A stretch of 22,186 nt of DNA from a virus (IMGVR_UViG_3300010354_000758:1-22186); one strand, 5' to 3'; shown: positions 1-10,600, counted from the stretch's first letter. Numbers and translations are program-made. Notes: generated by a model from the sequence alone, not told the origin.

Positions 1-2
1 AG

Positions 3-470
3 TATGATTATCAGTTATGGATTGATAATGATATTGTTTTTGACACTAACAAGTTCTGGCAACTTTGTGATTTAGCTCTTCCTGCTGAAGGAGATGAGCG
101 GGAGATTACTGCTGGATGGTATGCAACGGAAGATGGTCACACAACTTCTGTCGCACACTGGTTAGAAGAGGATGATTTCCGTAAGAATGGTGGAGTAATG
201 AATCACGAAACCGTTGAAACGATGTCAAAACGTAAGAAACCATTCACGGTAGATTACACTGGATTTGGATGGGTATTGATCAAGAAGGGTGTATTTGAGA
301 ATCTTGAATACCCTTGGTTTGCTCCGAAGATGCAAGTCTTTGAATCTGGCAGTGTGCAAGATATGTGTGGTGAGGATGTCTCATTCTGTCTTGATGCAAA
401 GGATGCAGGTTTTGAGATCTGGTGCGATCCTCGGATTCGTGTTGGACATGAAAAAACTCGTATTATCTAA
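3..470 (+). CDS. Glycosyltransferase-like protein, 3' part (5' end outside window)
   Basis: The reading frame is open from the left edge, so the ATG at 198 is an internal methionine and not the start. The visible 155 residues begin YDYQLWIDNDIVF. A DND triplet after a hydrophobic strand, at visible residues 8-10, resembles the DxD metal and nucleotide-sugar site of GT-A glycosyltransferases. Further on are FGWVLIKKGVFE and a GEDVSFCLDAKDAGFEIW segment. An ED pair followed by an amphipathic stretch and 'G-x-x-I-W-x-D-P' is typical of the acceptor-side end of GT2-like enzymes. The protein ends with a conserved-looking HEKTRII. Such enzymes transfer a sugar from an activated donor. Possible targets in a phage are virion proteins, DNA bases or host surface glycans, and the sequence does not say which. 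The stop codon overlaps the next gene's ATG by one base. The glycosyltransferase fold is moderately sure; the substrate is unknown. Confidence 0.6.
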   Translation, partial: YDYQLWIDNDIVFDTNKFWQLCDLALPAEGDEREITAGWYATEDGHTTSVAHWLEEDDFRKNGGVMNHETVETMSKRKKPFTVDYTGFGWVLIKKGVFENLEYPWFAPKMQVFESGSVQDMCGEDVSFCLDAKDAGFEIWCDPRIRVGHEKTRII

Positions 471-619
471 TGAGTAAGTTTAACGTACTTTATGAAGGAC
501 GTATAATTTATAAGAACCTTACTCATGAAGAATGTTGTGAGGTTCTTCAAGACTTCTCCGAACGTTTTTTCTCGGGTGAAGATGTTGATCCTAATTTAAT
601 TGAAATGGAGGAAATCTAA
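470..619 (+). CDS. Small acidic protein, 49 aa, unknown function
   Basis: The ATG at 470-472 shares its A with the TAA stop of the glycosyltransferase-like gene (TAATG). Translation is therefore probably coupled, since no good Shine-Dalgarno lies in front. The protein starts MSKFNVLYEGRIIYKNLT and ends with DPNLIEMEEI. It has 12 acidic residues out of 49 and an adjacent Cys-Cys pair. The pattern 'YEGRIIYKNLTHEEC...LQDFSERF' reads as a beta strand and turn followed by a helix. The frame is tightly packed on both sides and its stop overlaps the next ATG by one base, which supports it as a real gene. I recall small proteins of this kind in marine T4-like phages but cannot assign a function. Confidence 0.7.
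   Translation: MSKFNVLYEGRIIYKNLTHEECCEVLQDFSERFFSGEDVDPNLIEMEEI
607..611 (+). promoter_or_regulatory. Strong Shine-Dalgarno GGAGG for the 46-aa gene
   Basis: GGAGG lies seven bases before the ATG at 619, inside the end of the preceding gene. It supports the start of the small basic gene. It stands out because the large structural genes downstream have no recognisable Shine-Dalgarno. Confidence 0.75.
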
Positions 620-759
620 TGGCTAAAGGTGGAAACAACAAGACTATTTTTGAACCTGGTGCACCAAAGAAGACTCGTCAAGGTCGCTCGGCAAGAACTC
701 TTTTGAGTGCAACCTCTCGTAATGGAAAGAAAAAACGTTATCGTGGTCAAGGTAAATAG
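619..759 (+). CDS. Very basic small protein, 46 aa, unknown function
   Basis: The start codon overlaps the preceding stop by one base (TAATG) and has a strong GGAGG upstream. The protein begins MAKGGNNKTIFEPGAPKKTR and ends GKKKRYRGQGK. It has 14 Lys/Arg and one Glu in 46 residues, rich in Gly, Ser and Thr, with no hydrophobic core, so it is probably disordered unless bound to nucleic acid or an acidic partner. I recall similar short 'KTIFEPGAPKKTR' proteins in marine T4-like phages, annotated only as conserved hypothetical. A nucleic-acid-binding or virion-packaged role would fit the charge but is inference. It sits next to an acidic 49-residue gene, so the two could conceivably interact. 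Confidence 0.75.
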   Translation: MAKGGNNKTIFEPGAPKKTRQGRSARTLLSATSRNGKKKRYRGQGK

Positions 760-760
760 T

Positions 761-767
761 AGAAGGA
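761..767 (+). promoter_or_regulatory. Possible Shine-Dalgarno AGAAGGA for the 241-aa gene
   Basis: AGAAGGA sits about 13 bases before the ATG at 781, which is longer than ideal spacing. It is the only purine-rich candidate in the 21-base gap and gives modest support to that start. Confidence 0.4.
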
Positions 768-780
768 TTCTAAATCAATA

Positions 781-1506
781 ATGGCTGCTCTTATCTGCAA
801 CTTGCCATCGGTAGAAATATGGGTGCGTAAAGAATATCTAACAGATCATCAGAGTGGTCATGGAGAATTTGTAAAAGGCGTTTGGGTGTCGTGTAAATCG
901 ATGCCTGGACGTGCTTTTTATTTTGAGACATACTTACCAGAGTATGCTGCAATGTACGATAAACTACCCATCAGTGCCTTTGTAGCACGTCCTGAAACCC
1001 CTTCACCTGATATGAACCTACCCAACCTACAATTCTGGAATTGTATGGACTATGGAGTTGTATCAATTCGCAAACAATTCATTGGAAGTATGGACTTTGA
1101 GTGCTATACTCGTGATCATGGCATTCAAAAAGGCACTTATATCTGTACGATAGACAACTATCATCAAGATCCAGACGTAATTGACTATGCAACAAGTGAA
1201 AATCCTGCTGAACATAAGTCGCATAACCTGATTGAGTTGAATAATGGGCAGTATGCACTCTATCCAAACAATAGATTACGTATTTTTGACAACAGTTTGA
1301 CCCCTATTGACCCCAAACAACCCGATTTTAAAGTCTCTACACAGTATTATTCGGTTGAAAATGGATTTGAACGTCTTGGAATGGGTCGTGAAGATGAATA
1401 TTTTTGGAAAACTGCTAAAGAAAGGGATAGCAACCCCTTAAAAAGTTCTGATTTCAACGAATCAGGAGTAAAAAATGGAGAAAAAGATGCTTCGGGAGAT
1501 CGCTAA
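781..1506 (+). CDS. Conserved phage protein, 241 aa, unknown function
   Basis: The protein begins MAALICNLPSVEIWVRKEYL. It is rich in aromatic residues and histidine, with a predicted mixed alpha/beta soluble fold and no signal peptide or membrane segment. Recognisable stretches are GVWVSCKSMPGRAFYFETYLPEY near residues 33-55, the 'LPNLQFWNCMDYG' segment near 80-92, and 'LYPNNRLRIFDNSLTP' near 160-175. The last 30 residues, rich in charged and polar residues, overlap the next gene and look like an unstructured tail. I recall proteins of this type as conserved hypotheticals beside the baseplate genes of marine T4-like phages. I see no catalytic signature and it does not resemble T4 gp53, gp51 or gp48 as I remember them. 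Its position suggests expression with virion genes, but that is inference. Confidence 0.85.
   Translation: MAALICNLPSVEIWVRKEYLTDHQSGHGEFVKGVWVSCKSMPGRAFYFETYLPEYAAMYDKLPISAFVARPETPSPDMNLPNLQFWNCMDYGVVSIRKQFIGSMDFECYTRDHGIQKGTYICTIDNYHQDPDVIDYATSENPAEHKSHNLIELNNGQYALYPNNRLRIFDNSLTPIDPKQPDFKVSTQYYSVENGFERLGMGREDEYFWKTAKERDSNPLKSSDFNESGVKNGEKDASGDR
1464..1468 (+). promoter_or_regulatory. Shine-Dalgarno AGGAG for the 52-aa gene
   Basis: AGGAG ends six bases before the ATG at 1475, inside the 3' end of the 241-residue gene. It decides the start of the overlapping 52-residue gene. Confidence 0.7.
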
Positions 1507-1633
1507 TGACGATCTAACGCCTAAAAAACATGATTTTATCCATCAGAAAGAAATTCATGAGAAAATTCGTAATGATGAAGACTATGATGATTGGGAATAT
1601 GGTACTGAACCTATTCCACTGACCGAATTTTAG
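1475..1633 (+). CDS. Small charged protein, 52 aa, unknown function
   Basis: This gene lies in a different frame and overlaps the last 32 bases of the 241-residue gene, with a well-placed AGGAG upstream. The protein starts MEKKMLREIANDDLTPKKHD and ends EYGTEPIPLTEF. It is about half charged residues. A likely helix at the N-terminus (MEKKMLREIA) is followed by a polar helix with three histidines and an acidic tail (NDEDYDDWEYG). There is no known domain. The Shine-Dalgarno, the use of an overlap and the complete frame ending just before a promoter-like motif support a real gene. It is the last gene before the baseplate block. Confidence 0.7.
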   Translation: MEKKMLREIANDDLTPKKHDFIHQKEIHEKIRNDEDYDDWEYGTEPIPLTEF

Positions 1634-1646
1634 TTAAAAATTACCC

Positions 1647-1653
1647 CTAAATA
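1647..1653 (+). promoter_or_regulatory. T4-like late promoter motif CTAAATA in front of gp25
   Basis: CTAAATA lies in the 40-base gap between the 52-residue gene and gp25. T4 late promoters have TATAAATA at about -10, and cyanophage late genes use shortened (C/T)TAAATA forms. The motif ends 20 bases before the gp25 ATG, so a transcript would have a leader of roughly ten bases. It probably drives the gp25-gp6-giant gene block. Confidence 0.6.
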
Positions 1654-1673
1654 AGATAGATTTCTTATTATCA

Positions 1674-2075
1674 ATGCCTTTAGAGCGAGTAAGCCAGGGT
1701 TTTAGGGACATTAGTATGTCATTTCAGGCAAATCCCCTGAATGATGATTTAATTGCGCTCAAAAACGAAACGGCAATTGCTCGCTCTATTCGTAATATTG
1801 TTTTTACTTTTCCTGGAGAGAAGTTTTTTGACCCAGATTTTGGATCAAATGTAACTCGCTCTCTGTTTGAAAATGTTGATGAAATATCTGCGATTACAAT
1901 TCGTGATGAAATTGAAACTTCTATTCGTAATTATGAACCTAGAGTTGATTTGATCAGTGTGGATACATATCCAGACTATGATAATAATGGTTTTGATGTA
2001 ACAATCACATACAGAATCGTTGGACTGGATGTTCCTGCCCAACAATTAGAATTTGTCTTGCTACCGACACGATAA
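1674..2075 (+). CDS. 25: Baseplate wedge subunit gp25
   Basis: This 133-residue protein matches the T4 gp25 length of 132. The N-terminus (MPLERVSQGFRDISMSF) is followed by the family core: 'AIARSIRNIVFT' near residues 34-45, FPGEKFFDPDFGS near 46-58, SLFENVDEIS near 63-72, and the diagnostic IRNYEPRVDLISV near 85-97. The Asn-Tyr-Glu-Pro-Arg motif is the hallmark of the gp25 lysozyme-like fold. In T4, gp25 joins gp6 and gp53 in the wedge near the tube and starts sheath assembly. No Shine-Dalgarno is visible; an AT-rich leader follows the CTAAATA motif. Its stop codon touches the gp6 ATG with no spacer, so the two are probably translationally coupled. Identity is nearly certain. Confidence 0.96.
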   Translation: MPLERVSQGFRDISMSFQANPLNDDLIALKNETAIARSIRNIVFTFPGEKFFDPDFGSNVTRSLFENVDEISAITIRDEIETSIRNYEPRVDLISVDTYPDYDNNGFDVTITYRIVGLDVPAQQLEFVLLPTR

Positions 2076-4010
2076 ATGCCTCTTCAAAATTTCACTGGTC
2101 TAGATTTTGACCAGATAAAACAGACACTTAGAGATTATCTAAAGTCCAATTCTAACTTTACGGATTATGACTTCGATGGGTCAAATCTGTCAACGATTCT
2201 TGATGTCCTAGCATATAACACTTATATTACCTCATACAATGCAAACATGGTTGCAAATGAGGTATTCATTGATAGTGCAACGTTAAGAGAGAATGTTGTT
2301 GCACTTGCAAGAAATATTGGATATTTACCAAGATCAAAAAAGTCATCTCGTGTTGCAGTAAACTTTTTTGTTGACACATCAAACATTTCACCAACACCAT
2401 CAACTCTTGTACTGAAGAAAGGTCCTGTTGTTGCCACAGGTAATCAGTTCGCAGGTCAATCTTATGTCTTTGGGATTACTCAAGATAAATCAGTTTCAGT
2501 TATTGATGGAATTGCCTCATTTGATGAACTTGAGGTTTATCAAGGAACAGTTGTAGATCAATCGTTTGAATACTCTTCAAGAAATCCATTCCAAAAATTT
2601 ATTTTATCAAATCCTGGAATTGATTTAGATACTCTTCAGGTTAGTGTTAAACCAAGTAATCTGTCTACAGTATCAGTAAAGTATATAAGACAAGATGATT
2701 TGTTCAATCAGACCACAGGATCTACAGTATCTGGAAATTCAACAATTTACTTTATTAATGAAGTAGAAGGAGAGCAATACGAATTAGTCTTTGGTGATGG
2801 AATTTTTGGTAAAGCACTGGAAGATGGAAACGTAATTGAAGTCTCCTATATTGTCACTGATGGAGATTCTGCAAATGGTATTAGTAACTTTACCTTCAGT
2901 GGAAGATTAACGTATACAAGAAACTCCGTTGAGTATACAGTAACAAGTGGTATTTCTCTTGTTAGTGCAGTTACATCATCCACCGGTGGAGAACAAATTG
3001 AAAGTGTAGATTCTATTAAGAAGTATGCTCCACAAATTTATTCTACACAGAACAGAGCACTAACCGCAAATGACTATGAAATTTTGATTCCGAGTAAGAT
3101 TTATCCCGAAGCAGAATCCATCTCAGTATTTGGTGGAGAAGAATTAATTCCACCACAATATGGAAAGGTCTTCATTAGTATTAAACCAAGAACAGGAGAC
3201 TTCGTACCAAACTCTATTAAAGAAAATATAAAAAGAGATCTAAAGAAATACGCTGTTGCTGGTATTGTTCCTGAAATTTTAGATCTTAAGTATTTGTATG
3301 TTGAAGTTAATAGTAAAGTTTATTATAACACAAATCTAGCACCAAATGCAGCATTCGTATCAAGTTTAGTTCAGTCAAATATCAATAAGTATGCAGAATC
3401 ATCTGAATTAAATAGATATGGTGCAAGATTTAAGTATAGCAAACTTCTGAAGACAATTGACCAGAGTCATCAATCTGTCACTTCTAATATAACTACGGTT
3501 CAAATGAGAAGAGATTTAAGATTGGTTCTTGATTCATTTGCAGAGTATGCAATTGATTTTGGAAATGAAATACATATTTCATCTATGAATGGATATAACA
3601 TTAAATCAAGTGCATTTAAAGTAATTGATATATCAGATGAAGTTTATTTGTTTGATATTCCAGATTCTGACAAAAAGACTGGAACTATTTCATTCTTCTC
3701 TCTTCCAGCACCAGGATCAACTACACCTGTTGTAAGACGAAGAAATGTTGGAAGAATAGATTATAAAAAAGGTCGCATCACTCTTAATCCAGTAAATATC
3801 GTTTCTGGAAAAACTAAAGATAATCAACAAATTTTGGAGATATCTGGAGTTCCAAGTTCAAATGATGTAATCGGTTTACAGGATTTGTATTTGCAACTAG
3901 ATAGAAGTGATGTAGAAATGATCGTTGATGAAATTAGTTCTGGATTAGATCCTTCGGGTTCAAATTATACAGTTAGTTCAAGCTATTATAACGGAAGCAT
4001 TGTTAGATAA
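2076..4010 (+). CDS. 6: Baseplate wedge subunit gp6 (baseplate J-like)
   Basis: The 644-residue protein compares with about 660 for T4 gp6. The N-terminus, 'FDQIKQTLRDYLKSNSNFTD' then YDFDGSNLSTILDVLAYNTY (about residues 32-51), is the classic gp6/baseplate J signature, followed by 'ANEVFIDSATLRENVVALA' and IGYLPRSKKS. A middle segment YELVFGDGIFGKALEDGN (near 231-248) is the J-family FGDG turn, and 'TANDYEILIPSKIYPEAESI' (near 330-349) is another conserved block. In T4, gp6 dimers form the ring that ties the wedges together around the hub and partner gp25, gp53 and gp7. It follows gp25 with zero spacing, and the giant protein starts five bases after it. It has no Shine-Dalgarno, so it probably depends on coupling. 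Confidence 0.95.
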   Translation: MPLQNFTGLDFDQIKQTLRDYLKSNSNFTDYDFDGSNLSTILDVLAYNTYITSYNANMVANEVFIDSATLRENVVALARNIGYLPRSKKSSRVAVNFFVDTSNISPTPSTLVLKKGPVVATGNQFAGQSYVFGITQDKSVSVIDGIASFDELEVYQGTVVDQSFEYSSRNPFQKFILSNPGIDLDTLQVSVKPSNLSTVSVKYIRQDDLFNQTTGSTVSGNSTIYFINEVEGEQYELVFGDGIFGKALEDGNVIEVSYIVTDGDSANGISNFTFSGRLTYTRNSVEYTVTSGISLVSAVTSSTGGEQIESVDSIKKYAPQIYSTQNRALTANDYEILIPSKIYPEAESISVFGGEELIPPQYGKVFISIKPRTGDFVPNSIKENIKRDLKKYAVAGIVPEILDLKYLYVEVNSKVYYNTNLAPNAAFVSSLVQSNINKYAESSELNRYGARFKYSKLLKTIDQSHQSVTSNITTVQMRRDLRLVLDSFAEYAIDFGNEIHISSMNGYNIKSSAFKVIDISDEVYLFDIPDSDKKTGTISFFSLPAPGSTTPVVRRRNVGRIDYKKGRITLNPVNIVSGKTKDNQQILEISGVPSSNDVIGLQDLYLQLDRSDVEMIVDEISSGLDPSGSNYTVSSSYYNGSIVR

Positions 4011-4015
4011 AAGAA

Positions 4016-4663
4016 ATGACAGAAAAGAGAGTTCAATTTAACAAGATTGTAAGAAATCAATTACCTTCTTACGTACAAGAGGAATTTCCACTTATTGGGG
4101 AATTCTTAACTTCATACTATCAAGGACAAGAGTATCAGGGTGCTCCAGCAGACCTGATTCAAAATATTGATTCTTACATTAAATTGGATTCTTGTGGTAA
4201 GATCATAAAGTCTACCACTCTCACAAGTGATATAGATTTTTTTGATACTACCATTAGTGTTGAAAATACGGAAGGATTTCCAGAAAATTATGGATTAATA
4301 AAAATTGATGATGAAATAATCACATATGCTAGTAAAACTGACATATCTTTTGTTGGGTGTGTAAGAGGTTTTAGTGGAATTACCTCATTCACAAACCCAA
4401 ATAATCCAGAAGATTTGGTTTTTTCAACTTCTACAGCGGAAGAACATACAAATGAGACTGTAGTAGAAAATTTAAGTGTCTTATTTTTAGAGGAATTTCT
4501 CAAAAAAATCAAAAATCAGGTTTTACCTGGATTCCAAAGCAGAGATCTTGCTAAAGATTTAAATCAAACCCAGTTTATTAGGCAATCAAAGGACTTTTAC
4601 TCAACAAGAGGAACAGATGAGTCCTTTAAAATATTGTTCAAGTCTCTTTATAATGAAGATGTA
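4016..4663 (+). other. gp7-like block 1 of the giant protein (residues 1-216)
   Basis: This block starts MTEKRVQFNKIVRNQLPSYV, continues with EEFPLIGEFLTSYYQ, and ends with the DFYST...LYNEDV motif at 193-216. From memory, T4 gp7 has the same order of elements ('PDSYLLQDSNFEAFCEAYIQ', then 'DFYSTKG', then 'LFKVLYNEEV') at about 80% of its length. The large N-terminal part of T4 gp7 has no counterpart here. An R-G-x-T module (75-123) interrupts the block. Confidence 0.75.
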
Positions 4664-7600
4664 AGCATCATTAGACCTAGGGATTATGTAATTTCACCTT
4701 CAAATGCTAATTATAAGAAAACTAGAGACCTTATTGTAGAGGTTGTCTCTGGAAATCCAGAAGAATTGCTTAATAAGACACTATTTCAAGATCAATTTGA
4801 AAATATTTCTAAAGCATATGCTCCAGTTTCAAATGTAGAGAAGATTTCTGTTGGAATTTTAACAGATTTATATTACAAAGTCAGTATTGATGGGTCATTT
4901 ACTCAAAATGACGGTTCATCAGAACTTCTTTATGGAAAATTATCAATTCATCCCAAAACAAAACTAATTGGCAACATTGGTGCAGGTAAAACTTTCTTTG
5001 ATGTTGACTCAACAGTCGGATTTCCAAAGCAAGGAACGGTTGCATTTACCTATTCTGATGGTACAACTGGAGTAGCGACTTATTCGGATAAGACAATTAA
5101 CCAATTCTTGGGTATATCAACCGATGCAATAACTGCTACAGTGCTTGATGGGGCAGAAATTGATCAAAATACCTATGCATATGCCGCAGGTGCAGGAACA
5201 ACTGATGGTATTAGAGTAAAAATTAGGTCAGTTTTAAATAATTTACAAACAGCAACCGATAGTCGTTATCAACAAATCGGTTCAAAAGTAAAAATTAAGA
5301 ATTTAGGTAGAATTGGTAGTGGGAAAAAAGCAAATAATTGGTTATTTAATACTGCTCAAAGTTATAACGTAGAATCATTAACTCTTGTTGACTCCACAAA
5401 CAATACATACCGATTAGTTACTAAAGATACTAACATTTTAAGGATCGGTGATGGTCTTGCTTTAACAAATAATAACGATCAAGTTCTAGAAAATACTTTT
5501 ATTGTATTTGATGTCTTTGATGAGCAAACATGCTTGATTAGAGGTCTTGGAATTTCCTCACCATCAAGCATTGTAAAGGTAAAAAGAACAATTACTAAGA
5601 TTGATTCTAATATTCATAATAATCTGAATCAGATTACTGCAAATATTCAAAATGTCTACCTAGATTCCGATAAAATTTTAGTAGCATCGGCATCTTTACC
5701 ATCATACGGTGAACCACTCTCACAAACAGGTATAAAATTTGGACCAAAAACTCAAAAAATAGTTTTTTCTGGAATTTTTAATAAAAATCAAGACACTGTA
5801 ACTTTTACTAATGTAGTTGACCACAATTTTTTCACTGGAGATGCGATTTATTACACACCAGAGAAAGGATCTGTAACCACAGTCACTTCAGAAGGCAATT
5901 CTGTATTTCAAGAGTATGTAATCAGTTCTATTTTTGCTGAAGGTCTGTATTTTGTAAAGAGAATTGACGGAAAATCAATAAAATTAGCAAAAAGTAGATC
6001 AAATATCTACAATAATATTTTTGTTACTGTAGATACTGATGGTAATGATACAAAAACCATTCAAAACAACATTATTGAAAAGTATGAATTTAAAGGAAAG
6101 ATAATAGAGCCCCAAAAACTCTTGAGAGAAATATCTCTACCAGTTAATGATGGTAAGAGTTATGAAACTACTGTTGGTTATAATGGAATCTTGATAAATG
6201 GCGTAGAAATTTTAAATTACAAGTCAAGAGACATTGTTTATTATGGAAAATTAAACTCTATTGATGTTGTTTCTGGTGGAAAAAATTATGATGTAATTTC
6301 TCCCCCAATTTTAAGCATTACTGATAGTGTTGGTACTGGTGCAACTGGTTATTGCTCGGTCAAGGGTTCTTTTAGTGAAATTAGAGTTTTAAATTCTGGA
6401 TTTGACTATGTTGAAGTTCCAACTATCAAAATAATAGGTGGAAATGGTCAAGGTGCAAAAGCAGATGCAAAGTTAATCACAATTCCACATGAAGTAACGT
6501 TTAATTCTTCCGGAATTGGAACTGCTGTTGGTATTGGATCTGACGATTCTTCTATTGGATTCTCCACCTATCACAAATTTAGAAATACTGAAAGAATAGT
6601 ATATAAAACTTTTGGTAGGAAGGCACTTGTTGGTCTTGATACTGGTGCGGTTTACTATGTTTCAGTAAAAGATGATTATAGAGTAAAACTTCACAAAAAT
6701 TTGAATGATGCTGTTTCTGGAATTAATACAGTAACCTTTACGGATTATGGCGATGGAATTCATTCATTAAATTCTCTAAATGGAAAAGCAGTTTTAAACT
6801 CAATCAATATTATTGATCCAGGAACTGGGTATGAAAATAAGAGAAGAACTTGTGGAGTTGCTGGAATTAACACAGCATTAAATACGATTAATATTATTGA
6901 TCACGGATACAAAACTGGAGAAATATTAAAATATTCTGTTGATGGAACAACTATTTCAGGTTTGTCAACTTTATCAGAATACTATGTCACTGTAGTAGAC
7001 AAAGACTCATTCAAATTATCCGTAGTTGGTGTTGGTACTACAAATAAAGATTTCTATTTTAGAACTGGTCAATTTGAGAATTTAACTTCTTCTGGATCTG
7101 GCACACATAATTTTAATTACCAAGATATTGTTGTAGAGGTTATTGGAAAAGTAGGTCTCTCTTCAATTGGACAAAATACATTTAAAGCATCTGCACAACC
7201 GATCGTTAGAGGAGAAATCACATCGGTCTATCTGTCGGATAATGGGGTTGGTTATGGTGCTTCTGAAGTTTTAAACTTTGAAAGACTCCCTTCAGTTTCT
7301 TTATACACAGGTAGAGGTGCTGAATTAATTCCTGTTATTTCACAAGGAAAGATTGTAAGTGTTGCTATTAATAATGGAGGAAATAATTATAATACTCCAC
7401 CTGAATTAACAATTTCCGGAATTGGAACTGGTGCTAGATTAACTCCAGAAATAACAAATGGAAGTATAACTTCTATTAAGATTAATAATAGTGGTGTTGG
7501 ATATGGTGTTTCTACTACTTTTATTGCAGTAACTCCTGCAGGAACTGGAGCAGAGTTTAAACCAACTATACAAACTTGGAGAGTAAATGAATTTAGAAAA

Positions 7601-10600
7601 AATTATTCTAATTTGACAGATGATGACACTTTTATTTCAAAACCAACTAATATTGATTTTGGACTTCAAGCATCTAATGTATACGCACCAAGAACGTTTA
7701 GAAGAGTTCTCTACTCTACAGATGGAGATGGAAACACTCTTTATGGTAAAAAAGATCTAACTCTTGTAAACGGTCAGGAAACCAATAATATAGATCACTC
7801 ACCTATTATTGGATGGTCTTATGATGGATATCCAATCTATGGTCCATATGGATATAATACTAAAACTGGTGGAACTGTAACACAGTTAAAATCTGGATAT
7901 TCTCTGGAATTAAAGTCGGATAGACCACCAACTTCCATCTTCCCACCAGAATTTTTTGTTGAAGACTTTACTTGGAGAAACTCTTCAGATGAGTCAGTTC
8001 TTGACGAAAATAATGGAAGATTCTGTGTAACTCCAGAATTTCCAAAAGGAATTTATGCATATTTTGCTACTTTTGACTCTGCCCCGTCATCCGATGGAGT
8101 ATTTAAAAATTACAAGAAACCAGCATTCCCATATTTGATTGGAAATTCTTTCCATTCAAAACCAAATGAATTTAATACAAAGAAAAGTTCAAATCAAAAT
8201 GAATATGATTTGAATGGTACTAATTGGGTTAGAAACACATATCCCTATGCATTGAATAAAAACTACAGCGGGTATGATTATGTCAACCAATCATATAAGT
8301 ATGTAACTCAAGATTCCATAATTAAGTTTGCAGAGAAAGGTTCTGTAGATTCAATTGGAATACTTACTGGAGGAACAAAATACCAGGTTAATGATGCATT
8401 GGTATTCAAAGGTGATTTGGCAGGCAATATACCCGCTGTAGCAAGGGTCTCACGTGTCTCTGGAGTTGGTGTTGGAACAATCAGTGTTGCGAATACAAAA
8501 CTGGAAGGAGTTGAGTTTTATCCAGCAAGTGGTAATGGAGATTTCATTGGAGTAAATAGTTCACCACATACCCTTAAATTTAATGATGTTGTAGTCTTTT
8601 CTGGTCTATCAACAACTTCATCATTGCTTGCAGGATCATATAATGTCGGAGTAACAACAAACATATTAAGTCTGTCCTCTGCGGTTTCTAATTCCAACGT
8701 AACTGGAATTGTTACATATTTTTCTGTAACTGGAGATTTAACATTCCCAAGATTATCAGAAAACGATATTCTTTTGATTGGTGCTGAAAAAGTAAAAGTC
8801 TTAAATGTTGATAGGATAAGTTCTAGAATTAGAGTTGTGAGAGCTGTTGATAATACAGTATCATCTGCACATACCGCAACAACAACACTATTAGAATTAC
8901 CTAGAAGATTTACTGTAAATGTTGGTTATAAAACAGCATTTGACAATAAAGTAAACAAAGAATATTATTTCAATCCTTCAGAATCAGTTGCTTTGGGTAG
9001 TGACTCTGGTGTTGGTGCTGGAATTACACTGTCATTTGCAAATCCTGGAGCAGGTATAACTCAAATATTTGCACCGACCAGATCAATCTACCTACCAAAT
9101 CATGGATTGAAGACTGGTGATGAATTATCATATCGTATTTTTGATGGAAATACTATTGGAGTAGCAACTGTTGGTGGTGGATCAACGCATGGTCTCACAA
9201 ATCACTCAACATTGTATGTTGCGAAGTTGAATGAGGATCTTATAGGACTTTCAACAGTTCGTGTTGGTTTAGGAACCACAGGAACTTTTGTTGGAATTGC
9301 ATCCACAACTTCTCATCAAGGACTCTTGTATTTTGTTGGTTTAGGAACTGGTTCATATCATAGTTTTAAAGTTTCATATCCAGGAGTTATTACTGGATCA
9401 GTAGAAAAAAATCTTGTAACAGTATCTGCTGCAGGAACTCATGGATTATTGAGAAATGATAGTGTTGTAGTTAGTGTAAATCCATCAATTTCAACTTCAG
9501 TAACGTTTAAATACAATTTACCAAACAGAAAATTAGTTTCTACTGGTCTTGATTTTGTTGCTGCAGGTGTTGGAACTACATCAAATACAATTTCTCTGAA
9601 TAACCACAAATTAACAACTGGACAAAAAGTAATTCACACATCATCTTCCCCAGCATCTGGATTGGAAAATGATAAAGAATATTTTGTTTATGTTGTAGAT
9701 AAAGATAATATTAAATTAACTGATACTAAGTATGAAACACAGAAGTCTATCCCAACTTTTGTTAATATATCAACTCAAGCATCAGGAACTATTTCTCCAG
9801 TAAACCCACCATTATCTTTCTACAGAAATTCTACAGTTTCATTTAATCTGGGAGATTCCTCACTTTCATATACTCAAAGCAGCACACAATATTCTGGTTT
9901 CTATCTTGAATTTTACACTGATTCTAAGTTTACTCAAAAATATGAAACTAGTGGCGTAGAGACAAAATTTGATGTTTCTCAAAGTGGCACTGTTGGAGTA
10001 ACTTCAATTGCTAAAGTTACTTTAAATGTTAATCAAAATACTCCCGATATTCTCTATTATAAACTTATTCCAATCAATTCAAAGGAAAACTTAACTGGAA
10101 ACAAAGAAATAGTCGTTGATGATAGTGTCCATCTTAATAATCAAATTTTAATAAAGAATAGTGACTATAGTGGAGAATTTACTATCTCAGACTATACTCC
10201 AAATACATTTTCTTATAATTTGAGAAGATATCCAGAAGCATCTTCATATACATCATCTCAGTCAGAAATCAGTTATACGACTGATTCTTCAAATGCATTT
10301 GGTCCTATCTCTTCCGTAAAAATAAAGGATAAAGGAAAAGGTTATACTAAACTACCTGGCATTTCCACAGTAGTTTCTGACTATGGAACTGGTGCAATTT
10401 TAGAAGCATCTAGTAAGACAATTGGTAAAATAAGAACTACTAAAATTGAGAATATTGGATTTGATTACCCTTCAGACTTCACATTGAAACCGAGTACATC
10501 AGTTCCTCAAGTATTAAAAGTAGAACCTTTAACTTCATTTGATTATATTGGAGTTACTTCTTTTGGAACAGGATATACTGTGGCACCAAAATTGGTTGTT

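Noticed and set aside
198-470. An ATG-started 90-residue gene
   Set aside because: The same frame is open back to position 3 and carries glycosyltransferase-like residues (WIDNDIVF), so this ATG is internal to a truncated gene.
4236-4510. Homopolymer runs (T7 near 4237, A7 near 4502) as possible programmed frameshift sites
   Set aside because: The 4048-residue frame stays open through both and its conserved motifs continue after them; no alternative frame gives a sensible product.
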